Source of the DNA: JBDTSW01 sp963797835
GTDB taxonomy: Bacteria > Actinomycetota > Thermoleophilia > Solirubrobacterales > 70-9
DNA length: 64,000 nt
Assembly: GCA_963797835.1 (NCBI GenBank)
Contig: CAWCRN010000024.1
Span: 310,001-374,000, forward strand
Direction: 5' to 3'
Notes under the pieces: model-generated
The model's database searches: none
The model's input: only the letters and a program-made list of their open reading frames with translations
Told to the model about the DNA's origin: nothing
Position numbers and translations under genes: made by a program
Part shown: positions 38,072 through 47,624 of the stretch, piece by piece
Layout of the letters: each line of letters opens with the position of its first letter
How positions within the stretch are numbered: position 1 is the stretch's first letter

Positions 38072-39352
38072 TTGACCGACCTGCCCGACGACTTCCAGAC
38101 CGCACCCCTCGCCGACGTCGATCCCGACATCGCCCGCGTCCTCGACCGCGAGCTCCAGCGCCAGCAGTCGACGCTGGAGATGATCGCGTCGGAGAACTTC
38201 GTGCCGCGGGCGGTGCTCGAGGCGGCCGGGTCGGTGCTCACCAACAAGTACGCCGAGGGCTATCCCGGGCGTCGCTACTACGGCGGGTGCGAGGAGGTCG
38301 ACGTCGCCGAGCAGCTGGCGATCGACCGGGCCCTGGAGCTGTTCGGCGCCGAGCACGCCAACGTCCAGGCTCACGCCGGCGCCCAGGCGAACAACGCGGC
38401 GTACATGGCGATGCTGGAGCCCGGCGACACCATCATGGGCCTCGCGCTCGACCACGGCGGCCATCTCACCCACGGGATGAAGCTGAACGTCTCCGGCAAG
38501 CTCTACGAGGTCGTCCCCTACCACGTGAGCCGCGAGGACCTGCGCGTCGACATGGAGGAGGTCGAGCGCCTTGCGGCCGAGCACAAGCCGAAGGTGATCG
38601 TCGCCGGCTGGTCCGCCTACCCGCGGCACCTCGACTTCCCCGCCTTCCGCGAGATCGCCGACTCCGTCGGGGCCCGCCTGATGGTCGACATGGCGCACTT
38701 CGCCGGCCTCGTCGCCGCGGGGGAGCACCCGAGCCCGGTCCCGCACGCCGACGTGGTCACCACGACGATCCACAAGACGCTGTGCGGCCCTCGCAGCGGC
38801 ATGATCCTCTGCCGCGAGGAGCTGGCCAAGGACATCGACCGCTCGATCTTCCCCGGCACCCAGGGTGGCCCGCTCATGCACATCATCGCCGCCAAGGCGG
38901 TGGCGCTCGGGATCGCCCAATCGGAGCCCTTCCGCGCCCGCCAGCGCCAGACCGTCGCCAACGCCAAGGCGTTCGCCGAGGCGCTGATCGCGGAGGGGGT
39001 CGAGGTCCTCACGGGCGGCACCGACGTGCACCTCGTCCTCGTGGACCTCGGGCCGACCGGGCTCGACGGGAAGACGGCCGAGCAGCGGCTCGAGCAGGTG
39101 GGGATCACGGTCAACCGCAACGCGATCCCGTTCGACGAGCGGCCCCCGATGAACCCGTCGGGCCTTCGGATCGGCACGCCGGCGCTGACCACGCGCGGCC
39201 TCACCGAGGACGACATGCGTGAGATCGCACAGGTGATCGCCATCGCCCTCTCCGACCGCTTCGAGGCGGAGGGGGACGCCCTGCGCGAGCGCACCCAGGC
39301 GCTGATGAACCGCTACCCGCTCTACCCACAGCTCTCGGCAGCGACCGTCTAG
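38072..39352 (+). CDS. glyA: Serine hydroxymethyltransferase
   Basis: 426 residues. Starts from TTG 38072 with AAGGAG upstream. PLP lysine is about residue 235 in VVTTTIHKTLCGPRSG. Other signatures are LEMIASENFVPRAVLEAAGS, GYPGRRYYGGCEEVD, SAYPRHLDFPAF and VDMAHFAGLVAAG. It converts serine and tetrahydrofolate to glycine and methylene-tetrahydrofolate. It sits in the conserved actinobacterial run between the rpiB position and wecA. The frame is intact. Confidence 0.95.
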   Translation: MTDLPDDFQTAPLADVDPDIARVLDRELQRQQSTLEMIASENFVPRAVLEAAGSVLTNKYAEGYPGRRYYGGCEEVDVAEQLAIDRALELFGAEHANVQAHAGAQANNAAYMAMLEPGDTIMGLALDHGGHLTHGMKLNVSGKLYEVVPYHVSREDLRVDMEEVERLAAEHKPKVIVAGWSAYPRHLDFPAFREIADSVGARLMVDMAHFAGLVAAGEHPSPVPHADVVTTTIHKTLCGPRSGMILCREELAKDIDRSIFPGTQGGPLMHIIAAKAVALGIAQSEPFRARQRQTVANAKAFAEALIAEGVEVLTGGTDVHLVLVDLGPTGLDGKTAEQRLEQVGITVNRNAIPFDERPPMNPSGLRIGTPALTTRGLTEDDMREIAQVIAIALSDRFEAEGDALRERTQALMNRYPLYPQLSAATV

Positions 39353-39382
39353 CGCCGTCCGATCCGCGAACATCCGGCGCGC

Positions 39383-40399
39383 ATGCGCGTCTGGGTGGAC
39401 ATGACAGCCGCCGCACACCCGCTGGTGCTGCGGCCGATCCTGGAGCGCTTCGCGGCGGCTGGGCACGAGGTCGAGGTCACCGCGCGCGAGTACGGGCAGC
39501 TCGTCGGGCTGCTGGAACGAATGGGGATCGAGCACACGGTCGTCGGCCGCCACGGCGGGGCCTCGATGGCGTCGAAGGGCGCCGCGCTCGCCAGTCGCAG
39601 CTCGGCCCTGACGCGCTGGGCCCGCGGACGGGGCTTCGGCTTGGCGCTCGGGCACGGGTCCGTGGACCTGGCGGTCGTCTCCACCATCCTGCGCATCCCG
39701 TCGGTGCAGATGCAGGACTACGAGCACGCCGGCCTGCAGCGGAAGCTCGCGTTTCGCGCTGCCCGCCGGGTGCTGGCGCCAAACGCGATCCCGGTGGAGG
39801 CGATGGAGCGCGCCGGCGCCTCACGCGCGAAGCTCTTCCGCTATCCGGGGTTGAAGGAGGACTACTACCTGGCCGGGTTCGAACCCGAGCCGGCTGTCCT
39901 CGACGAGTTGGGGATCGCCCGCGATCTCGAGGGCGTCCTGGCCGTCGTTCGCCCGCCGCCCGAGACCTCGTCCTACCACGCCGATAACCCGTTGTATGCA
40001 GGGGTTTTGGACCGCCTTGCCGACGACCCGGATGCGCTCGCCGTGGTGATCCCGCGCACGGCTGCTCAGGGCGAGGAGGTCCACCGCCGGGGCGACCCGT
40101 CCCTGATCGTCCCGCCGGGGGCGATCGACGCCCAGAGCCTGATCGCGTTCGCGGACCTGGTCGTTAGCGCCGGCGGCACGATGAACCGCGAGGCGGTGGC
40201 GCTCGGCACCCCCGTCTACACGATCTTCAGCGGCGAGATGGGCGCGGTGGACGAGCGCCTCATGGCCGCGGGGCTGCTGCGCGAGCTTCCCGACGCCTCG
40301 GCGCTCGAGCTTCGCAAGCGGACCGACCCGCCGGGCGTCCGGAACCCCCGCGACCCCCAGCTCCTGGCCGACGCGGTCCTGGAGGCGGCATGCTCGTAG
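39383..40399 (+). CDS. DUF354 family glycosyltransferase-like protein
   Basis: 338 residues of GT-B-like architecture. It starts MRVWVDMTAAAHPLVLRPILERFAAAGHEV, with the DUF354 N-terminal pattern, and carries AREYGQLVGLLERMGIEHTVVG, MQDYEHAGLQRKLAFRAARRVLAPN and a C-terminal DLVVSAGGTMNREAVALGTPVYT, resembling nucleotide-sugar binding loops (GGTMxxEA). DUF354 genes often lie near polysaccharide synthesis genes. Its end overlaps the WecA-like gene by 10 nt, so it may modify the lipid-linked sugar made there. Not biochemically defined. Confidence 0.78.
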   Translation: MRVWVDMTAAAHPLVLRPILERFAAAGHEVEVTAREYGQLVGLLERMGIEHTVVGRHGGASMASKGAALASRSSALTRWARGRGFGLALGHGSVDLAVVSTILRIPSVQMQDYEHAGLQRKLAFRAARRVLAPNAIPVEAMERAGASRAKLFRYPGLKEDYYLAGFEPEPAVLDELGIARDLEGVLAVVRPPPETSSYHADNPLYAGVLDRLADDPDALAVVIPRTAAQGEEVHRRGDPSLIVPPGAIDAQSLIAFADLVVSAGGTMNREAVALGTPVYTIFSGEMGAVDERLMAAGLLRELPDASALELRKRTDPPGVRNPRDPQLLADAVLEAACS

Positions 40400-41661
40400 A
40401 CGGAAGGCCCGAGCCGATCTTCGCGCTCTACGCGTTCCTGGTCGCGGCGGTGATCGCGTGGACGCTCGTGCCCGTCGCCGAGCGGCTCGCTTGGAAGCTC
40501 GGGGCGATCGACAGGCCGAACGAGCGGAGCCTGCACACGGAGCCCACGCCGAAGCTGGGGGGGCTCGCGATCCTGGTCGGGATACTGGTCTCGGCCGTCC
40601 TGTTCATGCCGATGGGGCAGGAGACCCGCGGGATCCTGATCGGGGCCGCGACGATCGCCATGGTCGGGGTGATCGACGACGTCGTCACGCTCGGCGCGCT
40701 GCCGAAGCTGCTTGGACAGGTGGTTGCCGCCTCGATCGCGGTCTTCAACGGCGTGCGCGTCGCGGAGTTCACGCTGCCCTTCATCGGCGGTGTCGATCCG
40801 GTCTCGGTCGAGCTGTTCACGCTGCCCCTCGTGGACACGGTGGACCTCGGCGAGCTGCTGTCGGTGATCGGGATCGTGGCGGTGATCAACATCATCAACT
40901 TCATCGATGGCGTCGACGGGCTGGCGGCCGGCGTCTGCGTGATCTCGGCGGCGACCCTCGCGATAATCGCCGTCTCGCTCGAGCGCGAGACAGCGGCGGT
41001 GCTCGCGGCGCTCACGGCCGGCGGCGCGCTCGGGTTCCTGCGCCACGGGTTCCCGCCCGCCTCGAGCTTCATGGGCGACACGGGCTCGAACCTGCTCGGC
41101 TACATGCTCGCTGTGATCGCGATCCAGGGTTCGCTGAAGACGAACGCCGTCGTCGCGTTGTTCTTCCCGCTGATCATCCTCGCCGTGCCGATCCTCGACA
41201 CCGGCTTCGTGGTCGCCAAGCGAGTGAAGTACAAGCAGCCGATCTACCGTGCCGACCGCTGGCACTTCCACCACCGCATGGCCAACATCGGCTTCTCCCA
41301 GCGCCGGACGCTGGCCTACCTCTATGGGTGGACCGCGCTCATGGCGATGCTGGCCCTGGCGCTGCGCTTCGTCCCCTACAGCGATGACCGCGGCAACTTC
41401 GACCCGTTCTGGACCACGGTGATCCTGCTGTGCTTCGTGGCTGTCCTCGCCGCCAGCTTCTACCTGGTGGTGACGCTCGAGATCCTGAAGCTCCGGCGCT
41501 CGCGCCAGGCCACCCACCTCCCTCCGGAGGTGGTGGACGAGGGCGTCAAGCGGGAGCTCGAGACGGGCAGCTTCGAGGTCGTGAACCCCGAGACGGGCGA
41601 GTTCCAGGCCCTGGACCCCGAGACGGGCGAGTTCGAGGCGATCGATCCCGGCCGGGATTGA
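40390..41661 (+). CDS. WecA/TagO-like undecaprenyl-phosphate sugar-1-phosphate transferase
   Basis: 423-residue integral membrane PNPT enzyme with about ten helices. Catalytic motifs: VGVIDDVVTLG (DDxxx), NIINFIDGVDGLAAG (NxxxFxDGxDGLA), SFMGDTGSNLLG and the cytoplasmic HFHHRMANIGFSQRR (HxHH, UDP-sugar specificity). It transfers a sugar phosphate, probably GlcNAc-1-P, to undecaprenyl or decaprenyl phosphate. An unusual acidic cytoplasmic tail (about 385-423) has two PETGEF units and one ETGSF. Gene order before the atp operon matches actinobacterial rfe/wecA. Confidence 0.9.
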   Translation: MLVDGRPEPIFALYAFLVAAVIAWTLVPVAERLAWKLGAIDRPNERSLHTEPTPKLGGLAILVGILVSAVLFMPMGQETRGILIGAATIAMVGVIDDVVTLGALPKLLGQVVAASIAVFNGVRVAEFTLPFIGGVDPVSVELFTLPLVDTVDLGELLSVIGIVAVINIINFIDGVDGLAAGVCVISAATLAIIAVSLERETAAVLAALTAGGALGFLRHGFPPASSFMGDTGSNLLGYMLAVIAIQGSLKTNAVVALFFPLIILAVPILDTGFVVAKRVKYKQPIYRADRWHFHHRMANIGFSQRRTLAYLYGWTALMAMLALALRFVPYSDDRGNFDPFWTTVILLCFVAVLAASFYLVVTLEILKLRRSRQATHLPPEVVDEGVKRELETGSFEVVNPETGEFQALDPETGEFEAIDPGRD

Positions 41662-41690
41662 GCGTTCTCCGCATCAGATCGTGCTTTTCG

Positions 41691-41717
41691 GCACGCCTAC
41701 GTGCCCGGGTCGCCGGG
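41691..41717 (+). terminator. Paired hairpins after the wecA-like gene
   Basis: GCACG-CCTA-CGTGC (41691-41704) runs directly into CCCGG-GTCG-CCGGG (41704-41717), followed by GTTTCGG. This may end the wecA-like transcript. An AT-rich TATATT at 41729-41734 just beyond could be the -10 of a promoter for the atp operon, but no good -35 is seen. Confidence 0.35.
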
Positions 41718-41841
41718 CGGGTTTCGGATATATTCGCCGTCCGCCGCGACGGACCTGCAATTCCCGGTGCCGTAGCGGCGCTCCGCACCTTTGGACCCCC
41801 TTTTTGACGCCTGTTGCGCGGCTCCGACTACGACACCTCCG

Positions 41842-42042
41842 ATGACCGAGACCCCTCGTGGGCCGAGGGCGGATGCGGCCACCGCGGGTCTGACGCTCGT
41901 CGGGGCGATGATCGTGTTCTCGGCCGCCGGCTACGGGCTCGGCTCGCTGGTGGGCATTGCGGTTCCACTGGGCCTGATCGGCCTCTTCGCCGGGCTCGCC
42001 GGGGGACTTGCCGTTGTCTTCGTTCGCTTTAGACGGCTCTGA
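41842..42042 (+). CDS. AtpZ/AtpI-like small membrane protein
   Basis: 66 residues with two membrane helices (AGLTLVGAMIVFSAAGYGLG and AVPLGLIGLFAGLAGGLAVVFV) joined by a short loop and a basic end (RFRRL). This is the AtpZ layout; AtpZ genes precede atp operons and help magnesium/calcium handling or c-ring assembly. The ATG at 41842 is preferred over 41791. Its end overlaps the next gene by 35 nt. Confidence 0.7.
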   Translation: MTETPRGPRADAATAGLTLVGAMIVFSAAGYGLGSLVGIAVPLGLIGLFAGLAGGLAVVFVRFRRL

Positions 42043-42439
42043 GGGCGCCCCCGCCCGCGGGCGGGCTCCGCTCGCCCTCCGCTATCCGGACCTCGGACTG
42101 CTGGCGCTCGCCCTCCCTGTCTTCGTGGTCGCCGACCTACCGATGGTGGGCTACGCGGCCGCCGCGGGTGCCTGGATCGCCCAGCACGCGATCCTGCTCG
42201 CATCGCAGCGCCACGCCGCCGCCGCGCTCCGCCGCGGCGACCGCCGCGTCGCCATGGCCTCGATCGGCGCCGCCACGCTCGGGCGCGTCTGGCTGGTGAC
42301 GCTCACGATCCTGCTCGTCGGGCTCCTCGGCGATCGCGAGGACGGCCTCGCCGCCGCGGTGCTCTCGCTGGCGCTCGTCACCCTCCACTTCGTGGCGCTT
42401 GGCCTCACGCGGTTCCTCTACCCGGAGGAAGGAGCGTGA
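42008..42439 (+). CDS. ATP synthase subunit I-like membrane protein
   Basis: 143 residues with four predicted helices (LGLLALALPVFVVADLPMVGYA, AGAWIAQHAILLA, LGRVWLVTLTILLVGLLG and LSLALVTLHFVALGL). Position directly before atpB and the helix pattern fit an AtpI-like assembly factor for the c-ring, though sequence similarity is weak. The TTG at 42008, after GGGGGA, is a tentative start. It ends in a GTGA overlap with atpB. Confidence 0.65.
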   Translation: MPLSSFALDGSEGAPARGRAPLALRYPDLGLLALALPVFVVADLPMVGYAAAAGAWIAQHAILLASQRHAAAALRRGDRRVAMASIGAATLGRVWLVTLTILLVGLLGDREDGLAAAVLSLALVTLHFVALGLTRFLYPEEGA

Positions 42440-43356
42440 GCGGGCTCAGCACAAAGGCCAAGGCGTGGATCGGCGTCGGGCTCTACTTCCTGATCCTCAT
42501 CGGGCTGCTCGCCGTCCTCGGCAGCGAGGGCAAGAACGAGGAGTTCCAGCCGCAGAACGAGTTCAAGCTCGAGCCCTGGATCGAGATCGACATCGCCGGC
42601 ATCGACCTCTCGATCAACAAGGCCGTGCTCTACCTCGTGCTCGCCAGCGGGCTGACGATCGCGGCGATGGTCTTCGTCGCGCGCCGGATGCAGCGCGAGC
42701 CGAACAAGATCCAGATGCTGGTCGAGCTGTCCTACGACTTGACGCGGAACAACATCACGGGCGGCAACATCCCGGACGAGGACCTGGCCCGCCGCTGGTT
42801 CCCGACCCTCGCCGGCCTCTTCTTCTTCATCTGGTTCTCGAACATGATCGGCTTCCTGCCGCTGCCGATCAACACCGAGCACACGGTCAACATCTTCGGG
42901 GTGGACTTCCCGACGCTGGGCCTCTACGCGGCGACGGCGAACCTCTCCATCCCGCTCGTCCTGACGCTGATCGTCTGGTTCTCGTACCACATCGAGGGGA
43001 TCCGGGCCAAGGGGTTCTTCGGCTACCTGGCGAGCTGGCTGCCGCCCGGGCTCGAGGACATGAACCCGGCGTTCAAGGTATTCATCTTCGTGATCGAGGC
43101 CATCTCGCATTTCGCCCGCCTGATCTCGCTCTCGGTGCGATTGTTCGCGAACATCCTCGCCGGCCATCTGCTGCTTCTCTTCATGGGTGGAGGGCTCGCG
43201 GTGTTGCTGGGCGTGGCGGGCCTCGCGCTGCTGACGTTCCCGCTCGCTTTCTTCTTCTTCCTCCTGGAGATAGGCCTGATCGCCACCCTTCAGGCCTTCA
43301 TCTTCTCGACCTTGACAGCGATCTATCTCGGCGGCGCGACCGCCGAAACCCACTAG
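42436..43356 (+). CDS. atpB: F0F1 ATP synthase subunit a
   Basis: 306 residues. Essential Arg235 lies in LISLSVRLFANILAGH (the RLFxNxxAGH signature). Five to six helices are seen, including LFFFIWFSNMIGFLPLP. It forms the proton half-channels facing the c-ring. The GTG start at 42436 has GGAGGAAGGAGC upstream and overlaps the previous stop. A repeat element with two hairpins follows the stop. Confidence 0.96.
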   Translation: MSGLSTKAKAWIGVGLYFLILIGLLAVLGSEGKNEEFQPQNEFKLEPWIEIDIAGIDLSINKAVLYLVLASGLTIAAMVFVARRMQREPNKIQMLVELSYDLTRNNITGGNIPDEDLARRWFPTLAGLFFFIWFSNMIGFLPLPINTEHTVNIFGVDFPTLGLYAATANLSIPLVLTLIVWFSYHIEGIRAKGFFGYLASWLPPGLEDMNPAFKVFIFVIEAISHFARLISLSVRLFANILAGHLLLLFMGGGLAVLLGVAGLALLTFPLAFFFFLLEIGLIATLQAFIFSTLTAIYLGGATAETH

Positions 43357-43364
43357 GTATGAAA

Positions 43365-43420
43365 TGAGGGGCTTGCCCCCGAAAGCAGCATGTAAGGCCG
43401 CCGCAGGCGGCCGCAAGAGA
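43365..43420 (+). repeat. Intercistronic two-hairpin element, copy 1 (atpB-atpE)
   Basis: A 56-nt element. Hairpin 1 is GGGG-CTTG-CCCC (43368-43379; CUUG loop). After a linker GAAAGCAGCATGTAA comes hairpin 2, GGCCGCC-GCA-GGCGGCC (43396-43412), then GCAAGAGA. Copy 2 lies at 44929-44985 with the same stems and linker but different loops. It ends about 14 nt before the atpE start, close to its AAGGAG site. Confidence 0.85.
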
Positions 43421-43434
43421 CAAGGAGCACACGA

Positions 43435-43710
43435 ATGGATCTGATGGTTCTGGCACAGGCCGCCGAGGGCGTCACCGACACCGGCGTCACGGACGCCGGC
43501 AAGGCGATCGCCCTGGGTATCGGCGCCGGGCTCGGCTCGATTGGGGCCGGCATCGGCATCGGCGTGATCTTCGGCTCGGAGATCCAGGCCGTCGCACGCC
43601 AACCGGAGATGAAGGACGAACTGCAGTCGATCCGCTGGCTGGGCTTCGCCCTCACCGAGGCCGTCGCGTTCTACACGTTCATCTTCGGCCTGATCGCCTT
43701 CTTCCTCTAG
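43435..43710 (+). CDS. atpE: F0F1 ATP synthase subunit c
   Basis: 91 residues. Helix 1 has the Gly-rich packing motif (LGIGAGLGSIGAGIGIG); the polar loop is AVARQPEMKDEL (RQP). Helix 2 carries the ion-binding carboxylate Glu75 in FALTEAVAFYTF. Residues next to it (Ala, Val) do not match the sodium-type ES/T pattern, so proton coupling is likely. An N-terminal extension of about 20 residues precedes helix 1. AAGGAG lies upstream, just after repeat copy 1. Confidence 0.95.
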   Translation: MDLMVLAQAAEGVTDTGVTDAGKAIALGIGAGLGSIGAGIGIGVIFGSEIQAVARQPEMKDELQSIRWLGFALTEAVAFYTFIFGLIAFFL

Positions 43711-43714
43711 GCCG

Positions 43715-44386
43715 TTGGCAGCGCTCGCACAAAGCGCCGGGCTTCGCCGGCAACTCGGATTCGCGGCCGCCTTCGCTGCGGCGTGCGCCGCGCTGCTTTT
43801 CGTGGCCCCTGACGTCCTCGCACAGGAGGAGCACGCCGCCGAGGAGGAGGGCGGCAGCTTCCTGGTCTCGCCCGGCCTGGGGCTGATGATCTGGACGCTC
43901 CTGCTGTTCGGAATCACGATGTGGGCCCTGAAGCGCTTCGCGTTCCCTCGCATCGGGGAGGCTCTGGAGAAGCGCGCGAACGCGATCCGGGAGAACATCG
44001 AGGCCTCCGAGAAGCAGCGCGAGGAGGCGGACAAGCTGCTCGAGGAGTACCGCCATCGCCTCACCGAGGCCCGAGAGCAGGCCGACGACATCGCGGCGAG
44101 GGCCCGAAAGGCCGCCGAGGCGGCCGTCGCGGAGGCGTCCGCGGAGGGCAAGGCCAAGCGCGAGGAGCTGGTGGCGGCGGCGCGAAAGGACATCGAGACC
44201 GAGACGCGGCGCTCACTGGAGCAGATCCGCAAGGAGGTCGCCGACCTGACCGTGCTGGCCACCGAGAAGGTGACCCGCAAGTCGCTCGACGAGGCCGACC
44301 ACAAGCGCCTCATCGACGACGCCCTGGGTGAGGTCGACTTCTCGGCGCTGTCAGGCGCCGAGTCCAACGGGGAGGAGCGCTCGTAG
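43715..44386 (+). CDS. atpF: F0F1 ATP synthase subunit b with extra N-terminal hydrophobic segment
   Basis: 223 residues. The usual membrane helix is PGLGLMIWTLLLFGITMWALKRF at about 53-75, followed by a long charged coiled coil (IREN...EKQREEADKLLEEY and so on) that forms the stator stalk. Before it is an unusual signal-like segment (LGFAAAFAAACAALLFVAPDVLA, about 15-37) and an acidic stretch EEHAAEEEGG. The TTG start lies 5 nt after the atpE stop. The first segment may be cleaved, as reported for some b subunits. Confidence 0.92.
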   Translation: MAALAQSAGLRRQLGFAAAFAAACAALLFVAPDVLAQEEHAAEEEGGSFLVSPGLGLMIWTLLLFGITMWALKRFAFPRIGEALEKRANAIRENIEASEKQREEADKLLEEYRHRLTEAREQADDIAARARKAAEAAVAEASAEGKAKREELVAAARKDIETETRRSLEQIRKEVADLTVLATEKVTRKSLDEADHKRLIDDALGEVDFSALSGAESNGEERS

Positions 44387-44387
44387 C

Positions 44388-44921
44388 GTGGAGGAGCTCG
44401 GACGCGTATACGGCGACGCGCTGTTCGACGCAGCGAAGGACCACGGGAAGCTCGATGCGATCCATGAGCAGCTCGGTCAGTTCACCGACGCCATGGACTC
44501 GAACCACGACCTGCGCGTGTTCCTGTTCAGCCCCTACTTCTCGTCGAACGAGAAGCGGGACGGGCTTCGCCAGGTGGTCTCCGGCGCCGAGCCGGAGTTC
44601 CAGAACTTCCTCGAGCTGCTCGCCGAGAAGCACCGGATGCCGGCGATCTTCCGCATCCGTCGCCACTTCGACGACCGCTGGGCCGAGGAGAACAAGCGCC
44701 TCGACGTGAAGCTGACGAGCGCGGTGGAGCTCGACCCCGAGATCGTGGAACGGGTCGGCAAGGAGATCGAGCGCCAGACGGACCGTACGATCGACCTCGA
44801 GGCGGAGGTCGACCCCGAGGTGCTCGGCGGCCTCGTGCTTCGGGTCGGCGACCGGGTGCTCGACGCGAGCATCCGCAGCAAGCTGGAGAAACTGAGAAAG
44901 GAAGTCGCGAAGGCGGCGTGA
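44388..44921 (+). CDS. atpH: F0F1 ATP synthase subunit delta
   Basis: 177 residues. The N-terminal helical bundle (VEELGRVYGDALFDAAKDHGKLDAIHEQL, by parts) and the C-terminal motif GGLVLRVGDRVLDASIRSKLEKLR are standard for delta/OSCP, which links F1 to the b stalk. GTG start, one base after the atpF stop. The second two-hairpin element follows. Confidence 0.94.
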   Translation: MEELGRVYGDALFDAAKDHGKLDAIHEQLGQFTDAMDSNHDLRVFLFSPYFSSNEKRDGLRQVVSGAEPEFQNFLELLAEKHRMPAIFRIRRHFDDRWAEENKRLDVKLTSAVELDPEIVERVGKEIERQTDRTIDLEAEVDPEVLGGLVLRVGDRVLDASIRSKLEKLRKEVAKAA

Positions 44922-44928
44922 GATGTTC

Positions 44929-44985
44929 TGAGGGGCTTTAGCCCCGAAAGCAGTATGTAAGGCCGCCGTAGGCGGCCGCAAGAGA
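44929..44985 (+). repeat. Intercistronic two-hairpin element, copy 2 (atpH-atpA)
   Basis: 57 nt. Hairpin 1 is GGGGC-TTTA-GCCCC (44932-44945) and hairpin 2 is GGCCGCC-GTA-GGCGGCC, with the linker GAAAGCAGTATGTAA between. Compared with copy 1 (43365-43420) the paired bases are unchanged and the differences fall in loops or one linker base. It lies about 45 nt before atpA. Confidence 0.85.
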
Positions 44986-45027
44986 TTCAACGAGAACCGA
45001 GCGACGCGAGAGAAGGAACTGAGAATC

Positions 45028-46691
<1,664 letters not shown>

Positions 46692-46692
<1 letters not shown>

Positions 46693-47612
46693 TGGCCACT
46701 CAGAAGGAAGTCAACAACCGCATCTCCGCGGTCAAGAACGTCCACAAGATCACGCGGGCGATGGAGATGGTGGCCGCGGCCCGACTGCGCCGGGCCGAGC
46801 AGCGGATCGATGCGATGCGCCCCTACGCGCAGGCGATCCGCAAGATCACCCAGCAGGTGGCCGAGGCCGACGAGGGGATGATCGCCCGCGTCGAGCTGCT
46901 CCAGGAGCGCGAGCAGATCACGAAGGTCGGGATCCTGCTGGTGACGGGCGATCGCGGCCTGGCGGGGGCCTTCAACACGCAGATCATCCGCGAGGGGCTT
47001 CGCCTCAAGGGCGAGTACCGGGGCGAGGGGACCGAGACGGTCTACTCGGTGGTTGGCCGCCGTGGCAACTCAACGCTCAACTTCCGGGGCGAGCACGTCG
47101 AGCGCTCCTACATCGGCTTCACCGACCGCCCCGCGTTCACCGACGCCCGGGACATCTCGCACGACCTCACCACCGCCTACATCGACGGCGAGCTCGACCG
47201 CGTGGACCTCGTCTACAACCGCTACGTGTCCCCGCTGACGCAGTACGTGCGGCGCCAGACGCTCCTGCCGCTGCAGCAGGCCGAGGTGTTCGGTGAGGGG
47301 ATCCCAGAGCCCGAGGAGCCCGCCGACCCCGAGCTGGCGGAGGCGCACCGAAGGGCGGCCTGGTATCACGAGCCGGATCCAGAGGTGCTGCTGCCGAAGC
47401 TGTTCGAGGAGTACGTGGACCTCTCGGTGTACCGGGCGCTCCTTGAGTCGGCGGCGTCGGAGCTGGGCGCCCGGATGACCGCGATGCGAAGCGCATCGGA
47501 GAACGCGCAGGACATGATCCGCGACCTCACCCTGGAGATGAACCGGGTGCGCCAGTCGGAGATCACCCAGGAGATCTTGGAAGTCGTGGCGGGCGCCGAG
47601 GCGCTCGGCTGA
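46692..47612 (+). CDS. atpG: F0F1 ATP synthase subunit gamma
   Basis: 306 residues. N-terminal helix ATQKEVNNRISAVKNVHKITRAMEMVAAARLRRAE, by parts, and C-terminal signature ELGARMTAMRSASENAQDMIRDLTLEMNRVRQSEITQEILEVV, by parts, form the rotor coiled coil. The middle Rossmann-like domain includes LLVTGDRGLAGAFNTQI. There is an acidic insert EPEEPADPELAEAHRR near 220. The stop TGA is followed after 12 nt by atpD. Confidence 0.95.
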
Positions 47613-47624
47613 GCAAGGAGACGA

